Positions 42,899 to 53,349 of a stretch of 64,000 nucleotides of DNA are shown here, in pieces. Position 1 is the first letter of the stretch. Every line of letters begins with the position of its first letter. This DNA is from Sthenelais limicola (taxonomy: Eukaryota > Annelida > Polychaeta > Phyllodocida > Sigalionidae), in NCBI GenBank assembly GCA_942159475.1, contig OW804096.1, forward strand, positions 137,215,791 to 137,279,790. Reading direction: 5' to 3'. A program made the translations under genes and the position numbers. The notes under the pieces were generated by a model. That model searched no databases, had not been told where the DNA came from, and saw only the letters and a list, made by a program, of their open reading frames with translations.

Positions 42899-43491
42899 TT
42901 AAAGGGTCAGTAAACGGGTTCATAGTCACTTTTAGGACAACAAACTTCATGCCACCATAAATACAACATCCAAGTATCAATTTTTTTACCTCCATTTATG
43001 TCTAACTTATAGTCACTTACAGGCCCGAATTGAGAAAGCTTACTTGAAAAGGTCTGTTTAGCACAAGAGGGCACTGAGAGTGCTGTGTGACGTCATAGAG
43101 GCGCGCCAGAAATGAACATAATATCCCTACCTTCCCCCCCAATCTCACAGCAATTGAAGCAGTTATGCAATACAGCTAATACCTATTCAAGAACCAGTCA
43201 TGAGAGGTCAATAATTGGGTTGGTACACCCTCCTTCTTTCTAGCAGCAATTATGAGAGTTGTTTATTATGTTCATTGTATGTACATTTCTAGATTGGTGC
43301 TCCTTTATGACGTAGGCAAACAGTGGTGCCTTGAATGAAGTGTTAAACTGTGGAACTACTTTTTCACTCCTTTAAATGGGTAAAACTCAATAAATGATAA
43401 CTTGAATTAAGTAAAACCGGGGTGGTAACATTTCAATAATAGTAAGGAAATGGATTTGCTCATAATATTTGGGGGTTTACTGACACTTTAA
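42899..43491. mobile_element. TTAA-flanked inverted-repeat element
   Basis: Ends TTAAAGGGTCAGTAAACGGG and TTAAAGTGTCAGTAAACCCC (the second read from the right), 593 bp, non-coding. TTAA at 42899-42902 and 43488-43491. Contains TGACGTCA near 43090 next to GGCGCGCC. piggyBac-like by target site only; unrelated in sequence to the element at 37301. Confidence 0.82.
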
Positions 43492-43555
43492 ATTTGGATT
43501 ATTTGTGAGAATTGGTGAATGCGAATTGTACATTTTCTGTCGATTTCACACATAT
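43490..43555 (+). mobile_element. Family A MITE, right terminal fragment
   Basis: Begins AAATTTGGATTATTTGTGAG exactly at the border of the TTAA element and ends TTCTGTCGATTTCACAC. Confidence 0.8.
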
Positions 43556-43868
43556 ATATATATAAAACCCAAATATAGCGTCAACAAGCCATGCAATACT
43601 AAGTACATTACCATATCTCTATATATCTTAGATATAATTGAGATTACATTAGGTACCGTTCATGCCACTAGTCACATGACATGAGAGCGTCCCTCTGGCG
43701 TGGCCACCAGGAACTGTTGGTGTCACGTGCTTTGGCCTGAGGTTGTCATGTAGATTTGGCATGTTGCATATAAACAGATAAGATCTGGCGTGTGGCGGAA
43801 ACAAGTCATAAATCTTGGTGGCAGAAATTGTGTCAGAAATTATTGTCATTGTATTTAAGATATTATTT
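43556..43868. other. No gene seen
   Basis: Short ORFs only; E-box-like CACGTG at about 43723. Confidence 0.35.
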
Positions 43869-44103
43869 GGGGCAGGTTGTTAGAAAATGTACAATTCGTC
43901 TTCAGCAATCCTCTCAAATAACTCAAATTTAAAACAAAAATAAAGTTTAAAATACAGTTCAACCTAACTAAACAGATTGCTCGGACCAATGCAATGCCGA
44001 ATAACCCGAATTTACCTAGTATTGATTGAATTGCGGCCTAATTTAGCAGATTTTACCTAATGTGTACAACTGCCAATTGTACATTTTCTAAAATTCTGAC
44101 CAA
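43869..44103 (-). mobile_element. Family A MITE, A1 subtype
   Basis: Full length; both termini mutated (GGGGCAGGTTGTTAG, AAAATTCTGACCAA). Confidence 0.88.
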
Positions 44104-44154
44104 TTTATTCGTAACTATAAGGGCAGTATACAAATAGGAGCCATGATTCTGAAA

Positions 44155-44360
44155 TAATCTAGGCCCAAAGATGAGAGAATCCCTTCAAACAGAGGGAAAG
44201 CCTCTCGCCCCAAACCACAAAGTGCCATTATAATTCCATTAAGACCGCAAAATGTCATTATATTCCCATAAGAATATAGGCCAAGAAACCGATTAGCGCA
44301 GTAGGCGTCCAATCACTGACATACCATTCTTATCTGATCTGAGGGTTTGGAGCTAGACTG
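44155..44360 (+). repeat. Family F repeat with tRNA-Met-like end, second copy
   Basis: Partner of 38776-38980. A box TAGCGCAGTAGG at 44294-44305; TTATCTGATCTGAGGG and GTTTGGAGC follow in the positions of a tRNA-Met anticodon-to-T-arm stretch. Confidence 0.75.
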
Positions 44361-44504
44361 GAAATATATTCCAGGTTTTTCAGTATGTTTCGGGTATAGA
44401 AGAAAATTAATTTTAATTTGTAGAGGACAAAAGGAACTTGTGGAGCTAGCTATTGCTCAAGTGAAGATCTAGTACTAAGTTGGACTAGTTACGTGGGACA
44501 AATG

Positions 44505-44727
44505 TGATACGTTTTAGGAAAATGAGTCATAAGTTGCAAAATGTGGATTTTGAGATATCACCATATATGAGAATAGGAGATTCTAATGATAGTAAACACT
44601 AGGACACCTAATATGTATTTCTATAATTTAAGTTTGATATTTTTATTTTTGATAAAAAAAAGTTTGTAATGTTTCTGGATGGGTAATTACCAGTAAAGTA
44701 ACTAAATATATTCCGTACAAAGCCCTT
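44505..44727. mobile_element. Family B element, left half
   Basis: Starts GTGATACGTTTTAGG and is truncated near the middle at GTACAAAGCCC. Confidence 0.83.
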
Positions 44728-45116
44728 CTTTTGGGATGATCGGAAGAGCTGTGACTGTCACAGACAATATTCCCTTTCCATTCTTTTCTTTATCTTTATG
44801 TACTTAATATATATGACAACGATTGTATATGTGAAATGGAAATAAAATCTTATAATAATAATAATTATAACTCATACAACTACCACCCATAGCGTTCTGT
44901 CAATATCACATGTTTACTCCAATTGTTTATCATGATTGTCACCACTTAACCCCACCATAAACAGCTCCCATTAAAACATATCGTTCCCAAGTATGATGTT
45001 TTATTATCCACTAACGAAGAACATGTACACATGTGTCCTATTGTTGTATTAAAGTCAATTTTTATTAGGCAAATTGGAACATAAACTCCAATTTAATAAA
45101 TCATACACATGAACCA
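44728..45116. other. No gene; possible retroposon tail
   Basis: 44730-44875 ends in AAATAAAATCTTATAATAAT and further (TAA)n, resembling a LINE 3' end that truncates the family B copy. The rest shows nothing. Confidence 0.3.
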
Positions 45117-45205
45117 AATGGGTCAAGTCGACAGAAAATGTACAATTCCTTCAAATAAAACCAACTCATTACAAAAATGAGGTTCAACACATATTTTACT
45201 TCAAC
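45117..45205 (-). mobile_element. Family A MITE, left part, degraded
   Basis: TGGGTCAAGTCGACAG to CAACACATATTTTACTTC. Confidence 0.75.
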
Positions 45206-45255
45206 GCAATACCAAATATACTTAGCTCATTATCATATACTCATTTATCATTTGT

Positions 45256-45600
45256 AATGTGTTTCAGGAAAATGAGTCACAAGTCGCAAAATTGATATTT
45301 TATAAAGTGTTTTCATCACAAGATCTCTTTATCGAAATGTTCTGATATTTAGGGGGTTTAGCACTTATAGTCATATGAATCCACGTAACAAATTTCAGGA
45401 CATTGTATCAAATATATCCTTGCGTTTTGAAGGCCTTTGTATGGACTATATTTAGTTACTTTACTGATAATTACCCATCCAGAAACATTGCAAATTTTCT
45501 TTTCAAAAATTAAATATCAAACTTAAAATATAGAAATACATATTAGGTGTTCTAGTGTTTACTATCATTGGAATTGCCTTCATCCCCTCTTTTCAAATAA
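45256..45600. mobile_element. Family B element, right end missing
   Basis: Starts GTAATGTGTTTCAGG and stops at CCCCTCTTTTCAAATAAC; short family A and B fragments follow to 45700. Confidence 0.87.
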
Positions 45601-45840
45601 CTTTCTGCTAAATTTCTTGGCTTATTTAGCAGAATTGACACAATGTGTAGATCTACATTTGTGATGTGTCACAGAAACGATGAGTCACAAGTCGTGACAT
45701 GACTCTAATAGTATAACGTGCGTGAAGAAGTTAAAGGGTACAAACCCATCCCGCACCCAACCCATAAAGTACCCGTTTGCGTACCTCATTTATTGGTGTA
45801 GGGTTCTGATTATCGTCATCACTGAGACCGATACAGGGCA

Positions 45841-45990
45841 CAGGTGAGGTGTTGACAACAGCTGTTGCTATGGCAAAGCACACACCTGACAAGAGACATG
45901 CGTAACGCTAAGGTCCTCAAGGTCACTACCGCCCCCAGCGGAAGCTAGGCCCTCAGGTACACCGAGTGCGCGTGCGCGACACGCGTCGCC
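45841..45990. promoter_or_regulatory. Candidate cis-regulatory module
   Basis: Dense motifs: CAGGTG (45841), CAGCTG (45859), an RFX X-box-like GTTGCTATGGCAAA (45864-45877), CACCTG (45883) and a nuclear-receptor extended half-site TCAAGGTCA (45917-45925), followed by a CpG-rich GTGCGCGTGCGCG. The segment is not part of any repeat family seen here. Motif recognition only. Confidence 0.35.
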
Positions 45991-46010
45991 GGAATAGACT
46001 TATAGTGAGC

Positions 46011-46613
46011 TTTTATTATTTTTTTTTAAAAGAAATTTTTATTATTATTATTATTTTAAGAAATTTTATTGAGCTGGTTTCGGTGGTACAGTGATATTCT
46101 CACATACTCAAGTCAAAACAATACAAAAACTTTCATTATAGTTTTAATGAATATCGGTATTACGTAATTCTAAACAATTAATGTTTAATATTTGTTTTGA
46201 CAACGCTAGTCCGTTAGTTAATACTGACATTTTGTTCTTTGTCGATACAGACATAATCAATAGATCATTAGACTCATAAGGAGGGTGTTATTTACACATC
46301 AATATTATATTATTATTAATATATTTGATTTCCACATTTAAGCCTTTACAAATCTGAAGCCTTTTAACTGATAACATGTCTGAATGATATATTTTGTTGA
46401 TAAAGAATAGATCAAATATTTGCACTTGCACAATGACAAAAATAAGCTGAGAATAGCGTTGTCAAAATAATGTTATGCTTATAGAAAATCAAACGTCAAA
46501 ATCAAAATCAATTCATACAAAACAAACCACATGCAGTTCATTGGAAATGCTTTAGTTAGTGGTTAACCTTAGACTTGGTACAATAACCTCTAAATTTAAT
46601 CTCTAAATCTATT
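46011..46613. other. No gene seen
   Basis: AT-rich with (ATT)n near 46035. Confidence 0.35.
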
Positions 46614-46750
46614 TGTGATGTGTTACAGGAAAATGAGTCGTAAGTCGCAAAAAATAGATTTTGAGATACCATTATATTTGAAAAGATGAGATCAAGCCGA
46701 TTCCAATGATAGTAAACAGTCTAATAATCTAATAAGTATTTCTAGATTAG
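46614..46750. mobile_element. Family B element, left third
   Basis: Starts GTGATGTGTTACAGG; truncated after AAGTATTTCTAGATT. Confidence 0.82.
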
Positions 46751-47402
46751 TTTAGCGCCCTATTCCTTGACAAGAAAGTGGGGGGAAGTGGGGGTAAGAT
46801 GTGATCGTTTGACCATTAAATGTCACCCACCACCGCCTATGGCGGTAGACTGGAACGGGATGAGAGACCTGATATCCTATTACTGCTAAGACAGGAGGAA
46901 TTATCATCCCAATTTGGTCGAGGGGGCAGAGTCATATCATAATCCAGCTGTTCTTTTATGAGGGTGGTTAACAGATTAACAAGAACTAGTGGCCATTCCT
47001 TCATCCACTCCTCGACATCAGAGAGAAAACACCGGTGTTTAATTAACCTGTCATAAACTATAAGTACTATACCAAATGGTCACACACTGCGATAGGAGTT
47101 AACATTGGTACACTAATTCTCTAAAATCCTAGAACTATTTTCATATAATTTGTCTTAACCTTACTTTGATCCACCTTTGTCGCGAACTTTTATGAACACT
47201 GGGACCATTCGAAAACCCTGGCTATACCTAGGAAATGTTATCCCAGTTAAAATAAAATCTTTAAAAAACTAGTAGTACAAATTGAGGGCGTAGTGCAAGC
47301 CTAGTATAAGTGTCAGTGGTAATGTATGGCCACTGGGCATATAGCTACTTTACTACTCTATATATATAAGTGATGATGCTACTTTACCACTCTACATATA
47401 TG
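46751..47402. other. No gene seen
   Basis: Moderately complex DNA, no ORF above noise. Confidence 0.35.
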
Positions 47403-47639
47403 TGGGTGAAATCGCCTGAAAATGTACAATTCACCTTCACCAATCCTCTCAAATAACCCACATTTAAGACAAAAATGGGCTTCAAAATGCAGTTTAACAC
47501 AACAGAACTGATACTTTAAATCAATGCGATACCAATTATACTCAGATATACCCGCTATTCGTCATTTTTCAGCCTAATTTAGGAGAATTTCCCAAATGTG
47601 TAGAACTGCTAATTGTACATTTGCTGAAATTCTGACCCA
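47403..47639 (-). mobile_element. Family A MITE, A2 subtype, mixed termini
   Basis: Left end TGGGTGAAATCGCCTG, right end TGAAATTCTGACCCA. Confidence 0.92.
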
Positions 47640-47911
47640 TATATAAGTGATCATGCTGTCACCTCACGGAGAGGCCCTCTCCTTTATCTCTTCATCTCTT
47701 GTATCGGTGTCACCTCATTCAGATCGCGCCTGTCAGTAGGTGACAGTGAATAAATAGCACTCAATCAAGTGATCCGTTTTTTTATAAATGAAGGAATCAA
47801 GTCAATTGAAATAGAAAAATACTTTATTTGTTTGAAGTTTTTAAAGTTGAGGTAGACAAATGGATGATCTGGATTCTGGATAAAATCCAGGTCTTTCAGC
47901 CGTTACCTTTA
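47640..47911. other. No gene seen
   Basis: Unique-looking spacer. Confidence 0.3.
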
Positions 47912-48147
47912 TGGGTCAGATTTTCAGAAAATGTACAATTCACCTTCACCAATCCTCTCAAATAACCCACATTTAAGACAGAAATGAGCTTTAAAATGCA
48001 GTTTAATATAACAGAACTGATACTTTAAATCAATGCGATACTAAATATGCCCAGATATACCCAGTATTTTTCATCTTTCAGCCTAATGCAGGAGAATTTC
48101 CTAAATGTGTAGAGCTGCCAATTGTACATTTTCTGAAAATCTGACCC
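47912..48147 (-). mobile_element. Family A MITE, A2 subtype
   Basis: Differs at very few positions from the copy at 56807-57042 (both share AGACAGAAATGAGCTTTAAA and CTAAATATGCCCAGATATAC), the closest pair in the window. Confidence 0.94.
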
Positions 48148-48406
48148 TTATAGGAAAAATATTGTTATACTAAGAGAGTGGGTGTCTAATAAGTACACAA
48201 TGTGAATAATATAATAAATAACTAATAATTATTTGAGTTTTCATAAGTAACTCCAACTTCATATATAGTATTTTAAAGACAAATAATAAAGTTATAAAAC
48301 AAGGTATTACGTTGTAAAACAAGTATAATATTTATAAATTGAATTTTCAAAATCCAGCTGATCTAGCTGGTAAGGAGGCGTAGAAAACGATAAACCAACA
48401 TGTACG
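48148..48406. other. No gene seen
   Basis: AT-rich spacer. Confidence 0.3.
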
Positions 48407-48643
48407 TGGGTCAGATTTTCAGAAAATGTACAATTCGCCTTCACCAATCCTCTCAAATAACCCACATTTAAGACAAAAATGAGCTTCAAAATGTTGTTCA
48501 GCATAACAGAACTGATACTTTAAATCAATACGATACCAAATATACTCAGATATTCCCGGTATTCATCATTTTCCAGCCTAATTTAGCAGAAGTTCCTAAA
48601 TGTGTAGAGCAGCCGATTGTACATTTTCTGAAAATCTGACCCA
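48407..48643 (-). mobile_element. Family A MITE, A2 subtype, very intact
   Basis: The inverted repeat extends outward to CGTGGGTCAG/CTGACCCACG with TA on each side, the clearest evidence for a TA target duplication. Confidence 0.94.
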
Positions 48644-48667
48644 CGTATACTGAAACAAGGTAATATT

Positions 48668-48745
48668 TGTGATGTGTCACAGGAGAATTAGTCATAAATC
48701 GCAAAAAATGGATCTTGAGATATCGTATTATTTGAAAGGATGATA
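48668..48745. mobile_element. Family B element, left end
   Basis: GTGATGTGTCACAGG and about 65 bp of subterminal sequence. Confidence 0.78.
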
Positions 48746-49124
48746 TCCAGAAAGTTACCGCTGAAAGAGATATTTATTTCGGGGGAAGTAAATTGGTCAT
48801 ATTTCACCAGATCTGAATGCCTAATATTGTTTTTATATTTAAAAATAAAGGATCGTCGCAAAAACCGCCTTCGCAAAGCAGCTGGGAGTTTCCCAGCTAC
48901 TAAACTAAATGTTCAGAATCAGAACAAGAGTTGTCAGGCGTTTTGCCATGCGAGATCTACTGTCGATCTTATGATTCCATAAGACGACAGCAGATATTTA
49001 GATTTTAGGATTCAATTCTATATTTCGTTTTCAATGGAATAAATTATAATCCTGGATTTTCTAACCTGCAAAAGGCCTTTTGAGCTTTGTTTTTATGATC
49101 GGAGATTTACCGGCTGCCGCTATA
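48746..49124. other. No gene seen
   Basis: No supportable exon; a short open frame on plus (48740-48982) is not recognisable. Confidence 0.3.
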
Positions 49125-49478
49125 TGGGTCAAATTTTTAGAAAATGTACAATTCACTTTCACCAATCCTCTCAGACCAATGCAATGCCCAATATTCTCGA
49201 ATTTAGCGAGTATTGACCAAATATCAGCCTAATTTAGCAGAATTTTCTAAATGTGACCACTGAAGAAGGAGACAACCCATCTCCGAAACATGTATGGTCG
49301 TGACCACTGAAGAAGGAGACAACCCATCTCCAAAACATGTATGGTCGTGAATAAATAAACAACAACAAAAAAACTTTATCTCTCAGTGTCTTTTTGGGTA
49401 TTGTGTCTATCTTATACCATCCTGATTTTCTAAATGTGTAGAGCTGCCAATTGTACATTTTCTGAAAATCTGACCCAT
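49125..49478 (-). mobile_element. Family A MITE split by a retroposon-like insertion
   Basis: A1-like copy with an internal deletion, interrupted at 49255-49427. Its sequence ATTTTCTAAATGT is present on both sides of the insert. Confidence 0.9.
49255..49427 (+). mobile_element. Penelope-like tail insertion with tandem 47-bp hairpins
   Basis: Two 47-bp units begin at 49253 and 49300. Each has GACCA...TGGTC as outer arms, CTGAAGAAGGAGA then loop CAACCCA and TCTCC as inner hairpin, and GAAACATG (first unit) or AAAACATG (second). An A-rich stretch and ~80 bp of other sequence follow. The 13-bp ATTTTCTAAATGT duplication shows insertion by target-primed or similar retrotransposition. Hammerhead-like by layout but with an extra A in the core. 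Confidence 0.55.
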
Positions 49479-49920
49479 ATATGTCGTTATTGTTGAGGAT
49501 GCGCCCATGGTCACATGATCGCATCTGATTGGCTTAGAGCGTCAGCGGCTCTTCTCTGGTCGCTGTTCCATCAACTTTTTGTTTTGGCGGCCATTTTAAA
49601 CTCCTCTCGTTTTGAATGCGCCATTTGCGATAACTTTTTAATCATTGCTCCAATCAAATTTATTTTTTACTTCTTTGATGTGGACCTTGCTAGCCAGCTT
49701 CTGGGATTGATTAGAAACTTTCAACATGGGCTAATTCTTCAAACAGGTCAATCATAGGTGGGTCCTGGTACTATACCGTCCCTCACTCTGGCAAGTGCAC
49801 CGGTCACGTGTACTAAGGGGCATAGCTAAGCTATTACTAGGGATACAGCGGTAGGTACCGTTCGTCAAGTGGACTCCAATTATGGTTAACATTAGAATAT
49901 CTAATAAGTGTTTCTTAACA
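49479..49920. other. No gene seen
   Basis: GGCGGCCATTTTAAACTCC near 49587 resembles family C ends; an 80-codon frame here is not recognisable. Confidence 0.35.
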
Positions 49921-50047
49921 TGCATCGATTCTAGCAATCTGTTTGGTTAGGTTGAACTGTGTTTTGAACTTTATTTTCGTCTGAAATTTGGATTATTTGA
50001 GTGGATTGGTGAAGGCGAATTGTACATTTTCTGGCGACTTCACCCTG
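49921..50047 (+). mobile_element. Family A MITE, right half, A1
   Basis: Starts CATCGATTCTAGCAATCTG; right end TTCTGGCGACTTCACCC. Confidence 0.85.
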
Positions 50048-50067
50048 GTGACGTTTTGTCATAATAG

Positions 50068-50098
50068 TAATAGAGTGCAGCTTTAACTGACAATACAT
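50068..50098 (-). repeat. Family H head fragment
   Basis: ATAGAGTGCAGCTTTAACTG is the reverse complement of the family H head and also matches the unit of the 18-bp array at 52.4 kb. Confidence 0.6.
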
Positions 50099-50141
50099 TG
50101 TGAAGTTCCAAGCAAGCTGTTCCATGTAATGCTTACTCAAT

Positions 50142-50380
50142 CTGGGTCAGATCTTCAGAAAATGTACAATTGGCAGCTGTACACATTTAGTAAATTAAGC
50201 TAAATCAAAGCTGAAATTTGGTCAATACTAGGTAAATTCGAGTATATCTGGCATTGCATTGATTCTAGCAATCTGTTTGGTTAGGTTGAACTGTATTTTG
50301 AACTTTATTTTCGTCTGAAATTTGGGTTATTTGAGAGGATTGGTGAAAGCCAATTGTACATTTTCTGAAAATCTGACCCA
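50142..50380 (+). mobile_element. Family A MITE, A1 subtype
   Basis: Full length. GCTTACTCAATCT occurs just before it (50131) and again at 50434. Confidence 0.92.
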
Positions 50381-50433
50381 TATGTAGTTTTTCCAGGAAC
50401 GCGTCTACGCATTCATAGCCTGCCTCTAACCTT
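50381..50433. repeat. 53-bp direct duplication, left copy
   Basis: TATGTAGTTTTTCCAGGAAC and following sequence recur unchanged by eye at 50693-50745, on the other side of the MITE at 50457-50692. Confidence 0.9.
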
Positions 50434-50456
50434 GCTTACTCAATCTGCCCTTTATG

Positions 50457-50692
50457 TGGGTTAGTTTTTCAGAAAATGTACAATTCGCCTTCACCAATCC
50501 TCTCCAATCACCCACATTTAAGACAAAAATCAGCTTCAAAATGCAGTTTAACATAACAGAACTGATACTTTAAATCAATGCAATACTGAATATACTCAGA
50601 TATACCCGGTATTCATCATTTCTCAGCCTAATTTGGGAGAATTTCCTTAATGTGTAGAGCTGCCAATTGTACATTTTCTGAACATCTGACCC
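50457..50692 (-). mobile_element. Family A MITE, A2 subtype
   Basis: Full length, bracketed by the 53-bp duplication. Confidence 0.92.
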
Positions 50693-50745
50693 ATATGTAG
50701 TTTTTCCAGGAACGCGTCTACGCATTCATAGCCTGCCTCTAACCT
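50693..50745. repeat. 53-bp direct duplication, right copy
   Basis: Partner of 50381-50433. Confidence 0.9.
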
Positions 50746-51337
50746 TCAATTAGTCCAATTATATCCATCAGACTTAGTGCTATTTTACAGTGGATGAAAT
50801 TATAGCCTTCATGCTTTCAAACTGAAACTTATTTCCTAGTCCAGTCGATGAGCAACATAATTGTGCATTTTTTCATAAAAGCATGAAATTTGGCATAGAG
50901 GTGTATTTTGCTGTGCTGATCATTTTTGCCTTTCTCTCTTTAATTGTCTAACAATGTTCTACTGTATTTTATTATTACCGAGTATCATTTCTGCCCTAAT
51001 ATTGCCATACTATGTAATTAATTGTATTGTACTATACGATTAACGATTACGACTACTTGTTAACACGTGATTATGTATTTAATTAACGTGGACTCTTAAC
51101 CATATTCATACCTAGTACTGATGTTATAAACGCAACTAGTCTCTTAGTTTATTCTTAGTTTTCTTCAAAAAGAACATGGGAACGACTGGAAGAACTGGGA
51201 CTATCCCAGAAGTCTGTCGACCAATTTGTCAGTTTTTTTTTCGTGTAATTGTTACTATAACTTTGACAAATAAAAGATTACTCAATTCAATTCAATTCAA
51301 TTCAACAAAAGGAATGAAGCAGCTAGAATGTCCAATA
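50746..51337. other. No intact gene; possible LINE 3' end
   Basis: The stretch ends with GACAAATAAAAGATTACTC and (AATTC)n at 51281-51305, a common form of LINE tail. No reverse-transcriptase coding sequence remains. Confidence 0.3.
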
Positions 51338-51562
51338 TGGGTCAGATCTTCAAAAAACGTACACTTGACCTTCAACAATCCTCTCAAATGACCCAAATTT
51401 AAGACGAAAATCAGGTTCAACATAACCATACAGGTTTTTTGAATGAATACAATACAGAATACATTCAGATATACCTAGTATTTATCATTTTTCACTCTAA
51501 TTTAGCATAATTTGGTAGATGTGTAGAACTGTAGATTGTGCATTTTCTGAAATTCTGACCCA
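51338..51562 (-). mobile_element. Family A MITE, A3 subtype
   Basis: Small internal deletion; both termini present (ends CTGACCCACATAG). Confidence 0.9.
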
Positions 51563-51806
51563 CATAGTCATTAGATGGGGCATGCTCTAGGCAAGTTTAG
51601 GATTCATTGCAACTTATAGGCCTAAGTTATGCGGTTGGGGACGACATCATTTGTTTCAGGTTTGTAGGTCAGGCCTACGCTGCGCCAATTAGATCGCATC
51701 ATTTAGGCACGTGTAACCATGGAAGCCCGAACTGTTCACATGAACAGTTCAGATCAGCCAAACTGCACCCCCGAACTGCACCTTTCTAACTGCTCACGTG
51801 TGTAAT

Positions 51807-51866
51807 AAGTCCCATGATTCCATGCGAATCAAGATTTAAAATTGCGGCTATGCAAACCCCCTATTG
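51807..51866 (-). mobile_element. Family C fragment, right end
   Basis: CCATGCGAATCAAGATTTAA, then GCGGCTATGCAAACCCCCTA at the terminus. Confidence 0.75.
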
Positions 51867-52199
51867 TCCCCACTTCGGTGACACGGTCCATAAGGCCCTG
51901 GCTATAGAACCCCAGTCAATTTATAATTATTATTATTTCCGGACCTGCAGGGCACAAGGTGTTAATGTACGGGAGTACTCATAACAAGGCAATAATGACT
52001 ATACTCCATAACTTAGGTCTATACATCACTATAGTCCATCACCTCAAAACGTAGCCACGAAAATGTAATATTGATTATACAATGTTTATACAATATTATT
52101 ATTTACTTTTTTGCCAATGATTTTCCGATCAGTAGGGAATAAATGAAACAGACGTTAGAAAGTCTTCAGGTTTTTTTTAATTATTATTATTAATTCTCG
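51867..52199. other. No gene seen
   Basis: AT-rich. Confidence 0.3.
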
Positions 52200-52315
52200 A
52201 TTCTCAGCTATTTTGACAAATAAAATGATACCAAATTTACTCATGAAATTATTATGACGTATAGGACTGGCATTTTCAATATTCTGCTGCTTTTATATGT
52301 AAAAATAAGAACACA
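52200..52315 (+). repeat. Family H remnant, single unit
   Basis: TTCTCAGCTATTTTGAC, then TATAGGACTGGCATTTTCAA and TTCTGCTGCTTTTATATG in the same order as the 53.7-kb array. Confidence 0.7.
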
Positions 52316-52407
52316 ATATCCTCTAAAATGTGGGTGAAATCACTTTTAGATGGGGTTTTAAACACCGGAACAAAAAGCAGAAAATTCAGTTCAGTTCTTG
52401 GCCAATG

Positions 52408-52856
52408 TTAACTGAGGGTGCAGGTTTAACTGGGAGTGCAGCTTTAACTGAGGGTGCAGGTTTAACTGGGAGTGCAGCTTTAACTGAGAGTGCAGGTTTA
52501 ACTGAGGGTGCAGGTTTAACTGGGGGTGCAGCTTTAACTGGGGGTGCAGGTTTAACTGGGAGTGCAGCTTTAACTGAGAGTGCAGCTTTAACTGGGTGTG
52601 CAGCTTTAACTGGGAGTGCAGCTTTAACTGAGAGTGCAGCTTTAACCGAGAGTTCAGCTTTAACCGAGGGTGCAGCTTTAACTGGGTGTGCAACTTTAAC
52701 CGAGGGTGCAGCTTTAACTGAGAGTGCAGCTTTAACTGAGAGTGCAGCTTTAACTGAGAGTTCAGCTTTAACTGGGAGTGCAGCTTTAAATAACTGGGAG
52801 TGCAGCTTTAACTGGGGGGGGGGGGGGCAGCATTAACTGGGAGTGCAGCTTTGGAC
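52408..52856 (+). repeat. 18-bp minisatellite, about 24 units
   Basis: Unit GCAGCTTTAACTGAGAGT with variants (GGGAGT, GAGGGT, GGTTTA). 18 bp is a multiple of three, so a 168-codon frame encodes alternating ALTESA/GLTGSA-type hexapeptides. The opposite strand is open too, so openness is a property of the unit. A G-run interrupts the array at 52811-52827. The unit equals the reverse complement of the family H head. Confidence 0.92.
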
Positions 52857-52860
52857 CTGG

Positions 52861-53349
52861 ACCTGGAAAAACTACAGTGTAGATGGCTCATCCGATTTTG
52901 TATCATTTATTTGATTACTAAATAAAAGTTGTTATATATATATATATAATCGAAGACTTTATGAATTTAATTTCAATCCATTGTCCGTCCAGACTGTAAG
53001 TTAACCATCTATAGAATGTCAGGTACTGAAATTAGCAAAATAATGATATACATGTATTATATATAGAGTCAACCATCTATAATTATGGCAATTACTATAC
53101 CAAGCAGTCAACCTCATTTTCCCACCTGAACCCAAACGCAACATGACAAAGTATGAGCACACAAAAGGCATACTTTAATCATATGTATACTGGCTACTAT
53201 CACAAATAAACCCATATTTCTTCTTCAACTGTGATGTACATTTGTCATAATTGAGAGAGAGAAACATAGTCATATGGGTTATAATGATATGCACCGGTTT
53301 TCCATACAAAGGTGTCTGTCACAGCATGCGTTCTAGTAAATCATATATA
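52861..53349. other. No gene seen
   Basis: AT-rich, (TA)n near 52935. Confidence 0.35.

Noticed and set aside
52330..52836. 168-codon frame of ALTESA-type repeats as a secreted repetitive protein
   Set aside because: 18-bp minisatellite open on both strands, no signal peptide, unit derived from a dispersed repeat.
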